A stretch of 64,000 bases of DNA from Tautonia marina (GCF_009177065.1 NZ_WEZF01000012.1:1-64000), one strand, 5' to 3'; positions 43,132 through 52,371 are shown, counted from the first letter of the stretch. Numbers and translations are program-made. Notes: generated by a model from the sequence alone, not told the origin.

Positions 43132-44418
43132 TCAATTCTCCGTCTCTCGATCCTCATCACGCGCTTCGGATTGTCCCTCACCCGTTCGAGCGATCGCTTG
43201 CTGGGCCTCTTTGTGGAAAGGGTCGGTCCGGATTGCATTCTGATACCAGGCCCGGGCTTGTGGCAAAAAGCCGATCGACTCACAAATCCTACCGAGTTCG
43301 AGATAACGTTCAGCATTGGGATTCCCGTCGAACGAAGGAAGCTGGCTTAACAGATTGTTGAGCTCGTTGACCTGGTTGAGTTGCTCAACCACCTCGGACG
43401 CTTCCTCTTGCCTTCCGGATTGATTCAGGGCCTGGGCCAAGCCGGAAAGTGCCTCTCGGTCATTCGGTCTGAGGTCGAGGGCTGATCGATACGACTTCAC
43501 CGCGGACTTGGGATCACGGAGCTGGAGTTGCAACTTTCCTCGAAGCAGCGCAATGCCCGCGTGATTCTCGGGAGCATCGGCCAGTAATTTTTGAAGGGCG
43601 GGGACGTCCCCTCGTTCCAGGGCAAGACGACCGAGAGCGGCTCTTGCGTCGGGATCTGAGCGATCCAGGGGAGCGAGAACCGTGGCCGCGTCCTCAAATC
43701 GCGTGAGTTCGAGGAGTGCATCGGCCAGGGCGATCCGAGAACGAAGATCTTCGGGGTCAGCCTCAACAGCCCGGGAGAGGGTCTCGACGATTTCCTCGGG
43801 GGTCCATTGCACTCCTCGAATAAATGACCAGATGAACGCCTCGTTGGCACTCAATGGCCCGAGCTGAGACAGGCGACGAAACGTTTTGTCGATCTCGTCA
43901 GATTGCGACCGAAAGCCATAGATATAGATCAGCTCACGGTAAGCTTGCGTCAGGGTCGGGTCGAGTTCGATTGCCTTGAGGAAAAAGTCCTCGGCGATTC
44001 TCATCCGGTCGCGTCGCAATTCGAGTTGTCCGGCGAGAAGCTCAGTCTGAGGGCGGAGGGGACTTGCCTCGGGAAGTTTGGCAAGGATGGCAAGCGCGTC
44101 GTCTGTTCGCTCCCGAGCAATCGCGACCTGGGCAAAAAGCATCTGATCCGAATCCGTCGGCGGGCGAAGCTGAGCAAGCCGTTTCGCGGCGAGTTCGGCA
44201 TCCTCGATACGACCGGCTTTCAGGCTTTGCTGAGCGTCTTGCCAGAGTCGGTCAGGGTCGGGGTTGGGTCTCAGGAGGAGAACGAGACCGAGGATTCCAA
44301 GAAATATCCCTCCGCCAAGAAGGAAAAGGCGTCTCTTCGACACAGGGTCATTGGACTCTTGAACGTGAGGTTCAGGAGAATCAGGAACCGTTCCGCCGGT
44401 TTGCTCGTGAACATTCAT
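43132..44418 (-). CDS. Membrane-anchored TPR-repeat protein
   Basis: About 428 residues. A short cytoplasmic N-terminus ending SKRRLF precedes one hydrophobic helix (LLGGGIFLGILGLVLLL). At least six tetratricopeptide-like repeats follow, with the usual A-x3-Y/L-x3-L-x-P spacing (AEDFFLKAIELDP, AVKSYRSALDLRPND, ARAWYQNAIRTDP). The TPR part probably faces the periplasm and acts as a scaffold. The ATG at 44416-44418 is preferred over one 16 codons upstream, which gives an unlikely preceding segment. It converges with the CvpA-like gene, 16 bp apart. Partner proteins are unknown. Confidence 0.8.
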   Translation of the reverse strand: MNVHEQTGGTVPDSPEPHVQESNDPVSKRRLFLLGGGIFLGILGLVLLLRPNPDPDRLWQDAQQSLKAGRIEDAELAAKRLAQLRPPTDSDQMLFAQVAIARERTDDALAILAKLPEASPLRPQTELLAGQLELRRDRMRIAEDFFLKAIELDPTLTQAYRELIYIYGFRSQSDEIDKTFRRLSQLGPLSANEAFIWSFIRGVQWTPEEIVETLSRAVEADPEDLRSRIALADALLELTRFEDAATVLAPLDRSDPDARAALGRLALERGDVPALQKLLADAPENHAGIALLRGKLQLQLRDPKSAVKSYRSALDLRPNDREALSGLAQALNQSGRQEEASEVVEQLNQVNELNNLLSQLPSFDGNPNAERYLELGRICESIGFLPQARAWYQNAIRTDPFHKEAQQAIARTGEGQSEARDEDRETEN

Positions 44419-44602
44419 GATGCAATCAGGGAGCGATCGGATCGGGCCGAAGTCCGGTCGAAACACCTCGGAGGATTCTCACGATCGTCGAGAAATTCGT
44501 CATCCGATCGCGCAGGTGTTGCACAACACAACGATCCGGGGGTGTCTCGTGTGCTGTCATTGTCTCTGTCATCAGATTCATGGGCAAGAGTCGGTGATCG
44601 AA

Positions 44603-45121
44603 TCAGGGAAGTTGCTTGAGTTCTAGGAGTTCAAACGTGGGAGGCTGCTCTCCCCCTGGGCGAAGTGGGCCGGGGGTCAGGCGGTAAGTTGCCACTTTCC
44701 TCGTCTGTGTCTCCAGGACAAACAGGGGCGCCCACCCCGTTCCGGTGCCCAGACCGACCTGACCGATGGTCATGGCAAATCGAGGTGTTGCCCCTCGAGG
44801 AGGCTGAAAGTCCGCGACCAGGTCTCGAACCGCGAAATCACCCAGAACCTGCGTGCCCGAAACCGTCTGTCGAAGGCTCGGTATGGTCGCCAGGAGTCTT
44901 CCACCAGAATAGTCGAGGAAATAAACCGCGTCGGTTGTGCTCAGTTGCTTTGTCACCCGATCCATCTCCACGGAGACAGGCCCCGTAGCGAGGATGGACT
45001 CACCCGAGCGATCCCCCTGACCGGCCCGGACACTCGGGGTAGAATACGATGCTGCAAGCCAGCCCATAATCAGGCCCCCCAGCATTCCCAGCACGCAAGG
45101 CACGAGGGATCGAATCGCCAT
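44603..45121 (-). CDS. Signal-anchored protein of unknown function
   Basis: 172 residues beginning with a hydrophobic anchor (VPCVLGMLGGLIMGWLAAS). A soluble domain follows with repeated beta-strand-like segments (AVYFLDYSGGRLLATIPSL, FAVRDLVADF, PLFVLETQTRKVATYRL). I do not recognise the family. The pattern of short strand pairs suggests a small beta-propeller fragment or sandwich outside the cytoplasm. Its ATG (45119-45121) shares two bases with the ATG of the divergent protease-like gene, so promoters must lie inside one or both reading frames unless the other gene starts later. Confidence 0.6.
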   Translation of the reverse strand: MAIRSLVPCVLGMLGGLIMGWLAASYSTPSVRAGQGDRSGESILATGPVSVEMDRVTKQLSTTDAVYFLDYSGGRLLATIPSLRQTVSGTQVLGDFAVRDLVADFQPPRGATPRFAMTIGQVGLGTGTGWAPLFVLETQTRKVATYRLTPGPLRPGGEQPPTFELLELKQLP

Positions 45122-46793
45122 GCTACCAACCCTTCAGCCCTCGAAGATCGTTCTGACACCTGGGGGGCATTCTGCGACCATCCGTTTCGTGGGTCCAGTG
45201 GAGAATCTGGCAATCCTTGAATGGTCCCTACGACTACTTGGTCTACTTTTGCTTGGGATTGGGTTCGTTCAGACAGACGAGGCGGCAGCGATCCCTCCCC
45301 GGGGGGACGATCGTCACGCGCTTCATGCCAAACGCCTCGAGATCCTGGCTTCCGAATCGCAGGCGCTTGAACAACTTGCGAATCGTCTGGAGGCGAGCGG
45401 GGAAGTCTTACAAGCTCAGACTGTTCGGGCTGTCATCGAACCAATTCCTCTGCCCGACGGACCAGGGCGTTTCCTCCCTTTGCTCGAAATCGTTCCTGCA
45501 TCGGACAACGAACAAGAGGATGCGAGGCATCTTCCCGAGGTCGTTGTCATTCGTGAAGAGGCTGCAAAGAAGTATGAGGAACTTGCCAACCAGGCCTTCG
45601 AGCAAGAACGTTTCGCCCTCGCCGATGCGAGTCTCCGGGAGGTCCTCCGTAGAAGCCCAGACCATTCCGAAGTACGTCGGCTTCTGGGATACGTTCCGCA
45701 CGAGGGAGGCTGGGCCACCCCGCATGCGATCCTGAGATTCAAGAACGGAGACATTCCCCATCCGACCTACGGCTGGATTCCGGCTGACTGGGTTGAGAAC
45801 CTTGAGCAAGGGTTGCTTCCCGCGCCCTCTCGCCAGGGAAGGTCCAGCTTGCGATGGGTGCCTGCCTCAGAGGCTGATGCGGCTCGGCAGGGTTCCATCA
45901 CCAGTGGTTGGCAAATCACCACCCCCCACTTCAAAATTCAGGCGAGCGTACCCCTGGACGAGGGCATCGAGTTCGGGCGCCGACTCGAAGCGTTTTACGA
46001 CCTGTTCACATCGGTGGGAGCAGATCTGATCGGCCCCGAACGGCTTCAGCTCGCCCAATTGAAGCGGTCATCCTCCGCCACGGCACCCCCGAATGCTCCT
46101 CGCCAACACCGAGTCTTTTATTTCGGAACGAAGCAACAATACGTGGACTATCTTGCCCCTCGGCTGAGGGATCCTGGGATCAAGGATACGCTCGGGATTT
46201 ATCTCGACACGCAAAAGAGCAGTTATTTTTTCAAGGACGAAGGGGGAGTCCTCCCGGTCGAGGCCACGCTCTACCACGAGGTTTCACACCAACTCCTGTT
46301 CGAATTGGCTGGTCGTTCGGATTATCTCTTGAACGCAGGCAATTTCTGGGTGTTTGAGGGTCTGGGAACCTACTTCGAAACCCTGGAACACCAGCCGGAC
46401 GGATCGATCCATTATGGTGGCCGCGTCGGCCCGCGCTTCGAGGAAGCACACCGTCGTCACGTCGAACGAGACGAGTTGATCCCGATCGACCAGTTCGTCA
46501 CCCTGGATCGAGCAACCTTCAATGGAAGCAACGGAGGGGATCCGCATCTTCACTATGCGCAGGCGATCGCCCTAACCGTGTTCTTGATGGATCACGATCA
46601 CGGCACCTACCGTGAAGCATTTCTCAACTACGCGCGCGATGCCTATCGGGGACAATTTCGAGCCGGAGCGGAGAAAGATCTCTCAACCCACCTCGATCGT
46701 TCTTACGTTCTGCTTGACCAGCTCTTTCGTCAATTTGTCGCCCAGCCGATCCGTCCCGAACGCATCGAGCAGGAATCGGTCACGATTGATTGA
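45120..46793 (+). CDS. Gluzincin-like metalloprotease (DUF1570-like), start uncertain
   Basis: The C-terminal half holds a zinc-peptidase motif: HEVSHQ (HExxH-like, with Gln in the final place) and, about 35 residues on, FEGLGTYFE, whose Glu would be the third ligand. The layout resembles the DUF1570/gluzincin proteins common in planctomycetes. HEVSHQ departs from strict HExxH, since His-Glu-x-x-His does occur as HEVSH and Gln simply follows it, so the motif is intact. Near the N-terminus WSLRLLGLLLLGIGFVQTDEAAA looks like a signal peptide starting well inside the frame. The true start may therefore be a GTG near 45189-45198 rather than the ATG at 45120. A TPR-like helical stretch precedes the catalytic part. 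Confidence 0.72.
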   Translation: MLPTLQPSKIVLTPGGHSATIRFVGPVENLAILEWSLRLLGLLLLGIGFVQTDEAAAIPPRGDDRHALHAKRLEILASESQALEQLANRLEASGEVLQAQTVRAVIEPIPLPDGPGRFLPLLEIVPASDNEQEDARHLPEVVVIREEAAKKYEELANQAFEQERFALADASLREVLRRSPDHSEVRRLLGYVPHEGGWATPHAILRFKNGDIPHPTYGWIPADWVENLEQGLLPAPSRQGRSSLRWVPASEADAARQGSITSGWQITTPHFKIQASVPLDEGIEFGRRLEAFYDLFTSVGADLIGPERLQLAQLKRSSSATAPPNAPRQHRVFYFGTKQQYVDYLAPRLRDPGIKDTLGIYLDTQKSSYFFKDEGGVLPVEATLYHEVSHQLLFELAGRSDYLLNAGNFWVFEGLGTYFETLEHQPDGSIHYGGRVGPRFEEAHRRHVERDELIPIDQFVTLDRATFNGSNGGDPHLHYAQAIALTVFLMDHDHGTYREAFLNYARDAYRGQFRAGAEKDLSTHLDRSYVLLDQLFRQFVAQPIRPERIEQESVTID

Positions 46794-46816
46794 TCGCGTC
46801 CGCTAGAAACGATCAT

Positions 46817-46859
46817 CGACGCCCTGAACCTTCTCAGGAGGAGATAGGTCAGGACGTCG
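46817..46859. terminator. Long hairpin between convergent protease and rpsR genes
   Basis: CGACG/CGTCG, CCTGA/TCAGG, CCT/AGG and CTC/GAG stack into one hairpin with single-base bulges around a short loop. It sits in the 130-bp gap between two convergent genes and is a good candidate for a shared terminator. Confidence 0.55.
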
Positions 46860-46923
46860 AACAGAAACCATTGCAAGGATGGAACGGACGGCTCGCAGGA
46901 AAATCCGAGAAGGCCGATTCGCC

Positions 46924-47166
46924 TCACTCACCAACATACGGCAGCAAGGCCATGTAGCGTGCTCGCTTGATGGCATCAGCGGTAGCGCGTTGGAACGCTG
47001 CGCAGTTGCCGCTCCGCTTGCGAGAGAACATCTTGCTCTGATTTGTGAGCATCTTCTTCAGCAGGCTCATATCTTTGTAGTCGACGTAAGCCGGCCGGGG
47101 GCATCCCTCGGGGGTGCAAAAGCGGCAACGATTCTTGCGGCTTCGTCCGAAGCGTTTACGAGGCAT
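46924..47166 (-). CDS. rpsR: 30S ribosomal protein bS18
   Basis: 80 residues matching bS18, which binds the 30S platform beside bS6: VDYKDMSLLKKML, the conserved SGNCAAFQR and the C-terminal AIKRARYMALLPY. An N-terminal pair of cysteine motifs (CRFC, then a Cys six residues on) together with the later Cys keeps the zinc-binding form of the protein. The gene normally lies with rpsF and rplI; here it stands alone between a protease-like gene and membrane proteins. AGAGGA lies about 12 bases before the ATG at 47164-47166. Confidence 0.95.
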   Translation of the reverse strand: MPRKRFGRSRKNRCRFCTPEGCPRPAYVDYKDMSLLKKMLTNQSKMFSRKRSGNCAAFQRATADAIKRARYMALLPYVGE

Positions 47167-47325
47167 TGAGGTTGCGTCCTCTGACGTCGAAACCGGGAAG
47201 TCGGTCCAAGCCCTTTATTGCAGGTGCAAGGGTAAACCACAAAGTCTATCGTCCGACGAGACCGGCTTCAAGATCAACGCTCATTCGGCAGCGCATCCCG
47301 TCGTGGAACACTCTGTCCCTGGTGG

Positions 47326-47859
47326 TCAGAAAAGGGTATTGCTGAGGAGGATCAAGGCGATCCAGGCCAGGGGCCAGGTGGCCATGAGCCCAAGGGCAAC
47401 CTGGTCGGTCCAGTTCTGAGCTCGGAGTCTCGCCTCGGAAGTCTTCGGACCAATCCCCCGCAGGAGCAAGGCGGCAAGAATTGGTAAGACGCCAAGCAAG
47501 GGATGCACTAGCATCCGGGTCGGGACGACCAGCGCGGTGAGTGCGAGCCAGTACGATCCGATCAGCAGCCAGGCCACCTGAGCCCAACTGAGCTGGCGAG
47601 TGGTATCATGCAATCCTCTCCGATCAATCAGCAGTAAAACCGGTCCCGCCATGGCGAGCCCCAGCCAGAGGTGAAGCAAACCAACGACCACCCCAACTTC
47701 GGGAGACATGGATCGGTTGGACGGCCAGAGCGATCGGATCAGGAGAGCGGCAGTTCCAAAGCCCACGATCAGGCCGATCAGATCGATCAACCGAGGCCCT
47801 CGCTGACGCCTGCTGCGATCGGGATTCCTCGGCAGGTCAGACACTCGGCCCTTCTCCAT
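47326..47859 (-). CDS. Four-helix membrane protein of unknown function
   Basis: 177 residues with a basic N-terminus and four hydrophobic segments: LIDLIGLIVGFGTAALLI, VVVGLLHLWLGLAMAGPVLLLI, WLLIGSYWLALTALVV and LGLMATWPLAWIALILLS. A fifth, LLGVLPILAALLL, is shorter. I do not recognise the family. The final segment (TDQVALGLMATWPLAWIALI) resembles the end of the next gene (ERIGLTLAVAWPLQCAFGMV), and both open with a helix after a charged start, so the two adjacent genes may be distant paralogues. They are 34 bp apart and probably co-transcribed. Confidence 0.6.
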   Translation of the reverse strand: MEKGRVSDLPRNPDRSRRQRGPRLIDLIGLIVGFGTAALLIRSLWPSNRSMSPEVGVVVGLLHLWLGLAMAGPVLLLIDRRGLHDTTRQLSWAQVAWLLIGSYWLALTALVVPTRMLVHPLLGVLPILAALLLRGIGPKTSEARLRAQNWTDQVALGLMATWPLAWIALILLSNTLF

Positions 47860-47893
47860 CTACGGTTTCAGGTGGATCCGGAGCCGAATTCCT

Positions 47894-48472
47894 TCAGGAA
47901 GGCGTACCCAGGACCACCATCCCAAAGGCACATTGTAACGGCCAGGCGACCGCCAGGGTCAGGCCAATCCGTTCGGTCCAGCTTCCCGATGTCCCCTGGC
48001 CCACGTCCGGCGGGTTGGGAGGGACAATCACCCATCGAGCCCAGACGATCACCAGGGTGACAAGGCTGGCGGCTCCGAGTCCTGAGATCAAAATCACGTC
48101 GTAAAGCTGGCGCGCAAGATCGTGCTGCTCATCGTTGCGGGCACCCGTCACAATTCGAGGGATTGCAGCGAGGGCCCAGGGTGTTCCAAGAAGGACCCAG
48201 AGCCAATCTCCCAATCGCAGACTGGTTCCCGGACGACCTGAACGGCGTCGAATCCACGCAAGAAACGGCCCGGAAGCAGTCAGTGCGACTCCGGCAAAGG
48301 TGAGCCACATCATGACCCATCCGGTTCCCGTCAAGGGATCGGGGGGAGCAGCCTGCTTGAGATGCACTGAGGCGATGGCTGCGCCGATGACCAGCGCGAT
48401 TCCATCGAGCAGTGTGAATCCTGCTGCAATCGTCCCAGACCGTTTGATCAATCCCTCCGAATTGTCATTCAT
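47894..48472 (-). CDS. Polytopic membrane protein of unknown function, possible paralogue of its neighbour
   Basis: 192 residues with five hydrophobic segments: FTLLDGIALVIGAAIASVHL, WVMMWLTFAGVALTASGPFLAWI, LGDWLWVLLGTPWALAAI, VILISGLGAASLVTLVIVWA and TLAVAWPLQCAFGMVVL. A short acidic start precedes them. I do not recognise it. It shares the DWLWVLLGTPWAL/AWLLIGSYWLAL and closing AWPL/TWPL patterns with the following gene, consistent with an old tandem duplication. The ATG is at 48470-48472 in a 196-bp region divergent from der. Confidence 0.6.
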   Translation of the reverse strand: MNDNSEGLIKRSGTIAAGFTLLDGIALVIGAAIASVHLKQAAPPDPLTGTGWVMMWLTFAGVALTASGPFLAWIRRRSGRPGTSLRLGDWLWVLLGTPWALAAIPRIVTGARNDEQHDLARQLYDVILISGLGAASLVTLVIVWARWVIVPPNPPDVGQGTSGSWTERIGLTLAVAWPLQCAFGMVVLGTPS

Positions 48473-48668
48473 GTCAGATCGAGGCCCCCGAACGTTGTCC
48501 AGTTCAAGCGAGCCGGTTTAGAATGGAACGGTCCCGGCGTTTCGTGGTTCACTACAATGAGTCTCGGCGCCCGGTCGTAGATTCCTCGTTTCTCCCCACC
48601 TCAAAAAGGATCGCCCTCCGTCCGAGGCCACGTCAAGGCGTGAGCTCGGTACTTGGGACGTCATCGCC

Positions 48669-50147
48669 ATGCCCCTGCCCCGTGTCGTCATCGTCGGTCG
48701 GCCCAATGTGGGGAAGTCGTCGCTCCTGAACTGGATCGCTGGGCGTCGGATCGCCATTGTGGACGATGTTGCCGGCGTGACACGAGACCGTGTTGCCACC
48801 CTCGCCGAGTTGCCGGACGGCCGAAACAGCCGCTTTATCGAACTAATCGACACCGGAGGCGTGGGGATCGTTGATCGCGATGATCTCAGCGAGCATGTTG
48901 AACGGCAGATTGAGACGGCGCTGGGCGAGGCAGATGTCGTCCTCTTCGTCGTCGACGTTCGAGATGGCATGATGCCGCTCGACGAGGAGGTTGCACGCCG
49001 TCTCCGATACGTACAGGCTCCGGTGATTCTGGCACTGAACAAGGCCGATGATCCAAAATTCGATGCTCAGGGCCAGGAATTCTACAAGCTCGGCCGCGGA
49101 AAGCCGATTCCGATCTCAACGCACCAGAACCGCAACAAATCCGAACTGATCTCGCTCATCCTCGACCACCTTCCACCGGAAGATGATGGGTCGAAGGTTG
49201 CTTCTGAGGCGATGAAACTGGCTGTGGTCGGCCGACCGAACACGGGAAAATCAACCTTTATCAACACGCTTGCGCACGCGGAACGCATGATTGTTTCCGA
49301 AATCCCGGGAACTACCCGCGACTCGGTCGATGTTCGTTTCGAGCTTGATGGGCTACCGTTTGTCGCAATTGACACAGCCGGGGTGCGTCGGAAGGCGAAA
49401 ATCCGTGACGATCTGGATTTTTACTCGATTCACCGCGCCGAACGCTCCATCCGTCGCGCTGATTTGGTGTTCTTGTTTATTGATCCGACCCAGGGAGTGA
49501 CCCGGCTTGACAAACAACTCGCTGATTACATCACGAAGCAGTACAAGCCCTGCGTGATCGTCATCAATAAATGGGACCTTATTCTCTCAGACCTCGCCGG
49601 ACCGGCTCGGGGAGAAACCGGCCGTTATGCGACGATGGTCCAGCATGCGTTCAAGGGAATGTCCTATGCCCCCATTGCCTTCATCACGGCACAAACCGGG
49701 AAGAACGTCAAGGCGTTGATCAACCTGGCCCAGGCCATGTACAAACGCGCCCATCGACGGATCGGAACCGGAACCTTGAATCGAATTCTTCGAGAAGCGG
49801 TGACTGCCCACGCCCCACCAGTCCGGGAAAACCGCGTTCCGAAAATTTACTTCGCCACGCAAGTGAGTGTAGCCCCACCGACGATCGTCCTCTTCGTGAA
49901 CCGACCTGGCTTGTTCGATCCAACCTATCAACGTTATCTCTTGAATGTTTTTCGGGAGCAACTCCCGTTTAACGATGTCCCGATCAAATTGTACCTCCGA
50001 GCAAGGACGCAGACTGATCCCTCCAAGCCCCGACTCGAGGAAGAAGAACCCCCGGACATCACCGCGCGTTCCTCCTCCAACGAGTTTGAGATGGACGAGT
50101 TGGACGAGGAGATCAATGACCTTCTCGGAGAATTTGAAGACGAGTAA
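48669..50147 (+). CDS. der: Ribosome-assembly GTPase Der (EngA)
   Basis: Der is an essential double-GTPase needed for 50S subunit maturation. Both G domains are complete: GRPNVGKS at 10-17, DTGGVG and NKAD in the first; GRPNTGKS near 187-194, DTAGVR and NKWD in the second. A KH-like C-terminal domain follows (PPTIVLFVNRPGLFDPTYQRYLLNVFRE, split across strands). A highly acidic tail of about 40 residues ends the 492-residue protein and is longer than usual. The ATG is at 48669. It ends before a 12-bp-stem terminator. Confidence 0.96.
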   Translation: MPLPRVVIVGRPNVGKSSLLNWIAGRRIAIVDDVAGVTRDRVATLAELPDGRNSRFIELIDTGGVGIVDRDDLSEHVERQIETALGEADVVLFVVDVRDGMMPLDEEVARRLRYVQAPVILALNKADDPKFDAQGQEFYKLGRGKPIPISTHQNRNKSELISLILDHLPPEDDGSKVASEAMKLAVVGRPNTGKSTFINTLAHAERMIVSEIPGTTRDSVDVRFELDGLPFVAIDTAGVRRKAKIRDDLDFYSIHRAERSIRRADLVFLFIDPTQGVTRLDKQLADYITKQYKPCVIVINKWDLILSDLAGPARGETGRYATMVQHAFKGMSYAPIAFITAQTGKNVKALINLAQAMYKRAHRRIGTGTLNRILREAVTAHAPPVRENRVPKIYFATQVSVAPPTIVLFVNRPGLFDPTYQRYLLNVFREQLPFNDVPIKLYLRARTQTDPSKPRLEEEEPPDITARSSSNEFEMDELDEEINDLLGEFEDE

Positions 50148-50241
50148 CCCAGGTTGGCTGCCAGGTCTAGGCGAAGATTGGATCCGAGCAGAATCAATCC
50201 CGGTACGTTCAATAAATGAATCTGGGAGACGAAGAAGGTCA

Positions 50242-50274
50242 CCCTCGGTCGTTGATTGCACGAACGACCGAGGG
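50242..50274. terminator. 12-bp-stem bidirectional terminator
   Basis: CCCTCGGTCGTT (50242-50253) and AACGACCGAGGG (50263-50274) are a perfect inverted repeat with a 9-base loop in the gap between convergent der and the sigma factor gene. It serves both directions; T-tracts are lacking. Confidence 0.7.
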
Positions 50275-50288
50275 CTCCACAAGAGGAA

Positions 50289-50945
50289 TCAGCAGGCGGC
50301 AAGAAGCGCGACGGGCTCTTCCTCCTCCTCGGGCTCGAACGCATCAGCCCATTCCTCGGGATCAACGGCAACGGCCCGAAGCTGGGCCTTCAGCCGCTTT
50401 CGAGCGGTATGCAGCCGTCGTTTGATCGTTCCGATCGGCACGCCAAGCTCCTCTGCAATCTCAATGAGCGACAGGTCCCGGATGTAGAAGGCCACAAGGG
50501 CTTCACGGTCCAGGGACTTGAGTTGATTCAAGGCGTCCCAGAGCCTTCGGGCTCGCTCCTGGGAGATGAGTTCGTCAAGCGGCTCATGACGATGAACCGC
50601 CGCGCCGTCGAGGACTTCATCTTCAATGCTCGTTGGTGGAATGCGACGGGTGGCTCGGTTGATCGCCATCCGAACGGTGACCTGACGGAGCCAGCCCGCG
50701 AACCGCTCTGGTTCGCGCAACTGATCGAGGCGTCCCATCACGTGCAGGAAGACTTCCTGAGTGAGTTCCATTGCCTCGCTGGTGTTGCCAAGCCGGCTCA
50801 GAGCCACCGCGTACACGGTGCGCTGAAACTGCTCGACCAGCTGCCCGAACGCCTCACGATCCCCGTCCCGAGCCCGAATCACCAGAGCCGCAGTGCTCGA
50901 CCAGTGGTTGGAGCGGACCTGTTCCTCAGAAATCAAAGCGATCAC
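50289..50945 (-). CDS. ECF-type RNA polymerase sigma factor
   Basis: 218 residues. Region 2 is visible as DREAFGQLVEQFQRTVYAVALSRLGNTSEAMELTQEVF (read in parts), with the core-binding and -10-recognising segments (FAGWLRQVTVRMAINR). Region 4 is LDREALVAFYIRDLSLIEIAEELGVPIGTIKRRLHTARKRL. A very acidic tail (EEEEE) follows. The start is GTG 50943-50945. No anti-sigma gene is adjacent, so it may belong to one of the ECF groups controlled by phosphorylation or its own tail. The 1.4 kb upstream is gene-poor and contains paired palindromes. Confidence 0.92.
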   Translation of the reverse strand: MIALISEEQVRSNHWSSTAALVIRARDGDREAFGQLVEQFQRTVYAVALSRLGNTSEAMELTQEVFLHVMGRLDQLREPERFAGWLRQVTVRMAINRATRRIPPTSIEDEVLDGAAVHRHEPLDELISQERARRLWDALNQLKSLDREALVAFYIRDLSLIEIAEELGVPIGTIKRRLHTARKRLKAQLRAVAVDPEEWADAFEPEEEEEPVALLAAC

Positions 50946-51429
50946 GATGGTGTCTTCCCATCCTCCGGAGTGTCACCAACTCGCCGGCCACCTCCTGATT
51001 GAATGAGGGAGAGGCGCAGAGCGAACTGGCGGCGTCAAGCGGTCCACAGGTGCGGACTGGTTCGGGCAGGCTCGTCCTCAGCGACCCCTGACCACACGAA
51101 ACGCTCAGGATCGGCGTATCAAACGCCGGTTGAGGCATGAGGTCGTGGAGCAGCGCAGACGGCCAGATCACGGAACCATCCGGACCCGACGGTGACGGCT
51201 CGGGCACGTGGCGACCCGACTCCCGATGTGCCGATGCTGGAGAAGCTCGATTGGCACAATGAGGCGGCGCCAAGTGCGGGCCAACCACCCGCTCGGCTCT
51301 CAAAGCACGTCGTGTCTTGATGGAGCTGCGGCGAGATCAGACCTCTCCCGAACATTGGAGAGAACGGATCGAGCTGCGAGCGCATCGGAACACGACGATA
51401 CGGTCAATGAGGCGGCCGGGGGTTGGCGT

Positions 51430-51918
51430 TCACCCCCCCATCAGGGCAGGCCGATACCATGCGGCCAGTGCCGAGAAGGGAGCGCGATCGTTGGCAGTCG
51501 CAAACGCGTTCGAGGCGAAAGCAGCCCGGATTGCCACAGGAATCCCTGTGAACTGTCCGGGCCTCACGACACGTCGTCTGGTCACGACACGTCGTACAGA
51601 ATCCCTGAAACGCGAGGGCAACTGGACCAGCGACCACGAACTCGACGATTCCGACTGACCGGAACCCGGCCAGCCTTCGCCAAGCGGTGAACCCGGAATG
51701 CGCTTACAGTCATGAATCCGAATGGGATCGGGGTTCATCGACCTGGACGTCATTCCGGCGGACATCAATGGCCCGACATGGAGGTGGAAGCGTTTGTGGC
51801 AGCGAGGGGCATTTGCCTGCGCCTTGTTGACATCCACCACCAGGGCGAGCGACCGCGTGCCGATGGTCAGCAGGGTCTGCGTGGCCGATTGGGTCAGGTT
51901 GGTGTGATTGGTCAACAT
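51430..51918 (-). CDS. Doubtful hypothetical protein
   Basis: 162 codons from an ATG at 51916-51918 with GAGGACTCC upstream. The N-terminal half (LTIGTRSLALVVDVNK, CHKRFHLHVGPLMSAGM) looks like real protein; the C-terminal half is arginine/serine-rich and less convincing. I recognise no family. Two palindromic repeats fall inside it, which argues against coding there. Confidence 0.25.
   Translation of the reverse strand: MLTNHTNLTQSATQTLLTIGTRSLALVVDVNKAQANAPRCHKRFHLHVGPLMSAGMTSRSMNPDPIRIHDCKRIPGSPLGEGWPGSGQSESSSSWSLVQLPSRFRDSVRRVVTRRRVVRPGQFTGIPVAIRAAFASNAFATANDRAPFSALAAWYRPALMGG
51564..51595. repeat. Tandem 14-bp operator-like repeats
   Basis: TCACGACACGTCGT occurs at 51564-51577 and again at 51582-51595, 18 bp start to start. 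Each has ACGAC and GTCGT as inverted arms around AC. The pair is flanked on both sides by AATCCCTG. This looks like a dimeric-repressor site pair. Confidence 0.5.
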
Positions 51919-52371
51919 CGCAGGAGTCCTCACAGCCACCTCAACGAGGTGGAAACGGTGGTGAGGCGACATTCAGATCGGCGGTAGCATGACCGCCGTC
52001 GGAGGACCGAACCAATCGCGGAGCGAAGGCTCGGCCGTCGCAGGAGAATACATTCCTCGAACAGAAACGGACGAAAGAAACCAACACGATCAGCCAGATG
52101 AATCGGGCCAGTGTGCGCACCAATCCATCCGAGGCTCTCTGGGTATGAGTGGCGTCTGCGGATTGCGAATCCGAGTTGCCACACGCGACCATAGACCGAT
52201 TCCGGTCTGAAGATGTTCGCGCCTCTCCGAAAAAATTTCGGAAAACAGGATCACGAGGCCTTCCTCATTCCCTTCGAGATCTTTGCGATCTCTGCGACAG
52301 ACTGTCAACACTGGCCTTTGATCACGAGATTTCGTTCCCGGTTTGACACCAGCAATGAGAACCGATACCGC

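Larger units (their letters stand above)
50946..52371. other. Gene-poor 1.4-kb stretch upstream of the ECF sigma factor
   Basis: Several open frames of 60-180 codons overlap on both strands, none with a recognisable domain. The best of them (minus, 51430-51918) is listed separately. The stretch holds two 14-bp operator-like palindromes near 51564-51595 and a twice-repeated AATCCCTG word around them. Composition becomes more AT-rich towards 52200-52370. It may represent decayed genes, a regulatory zone or an untranslated RNA. Confidence 0.45.
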
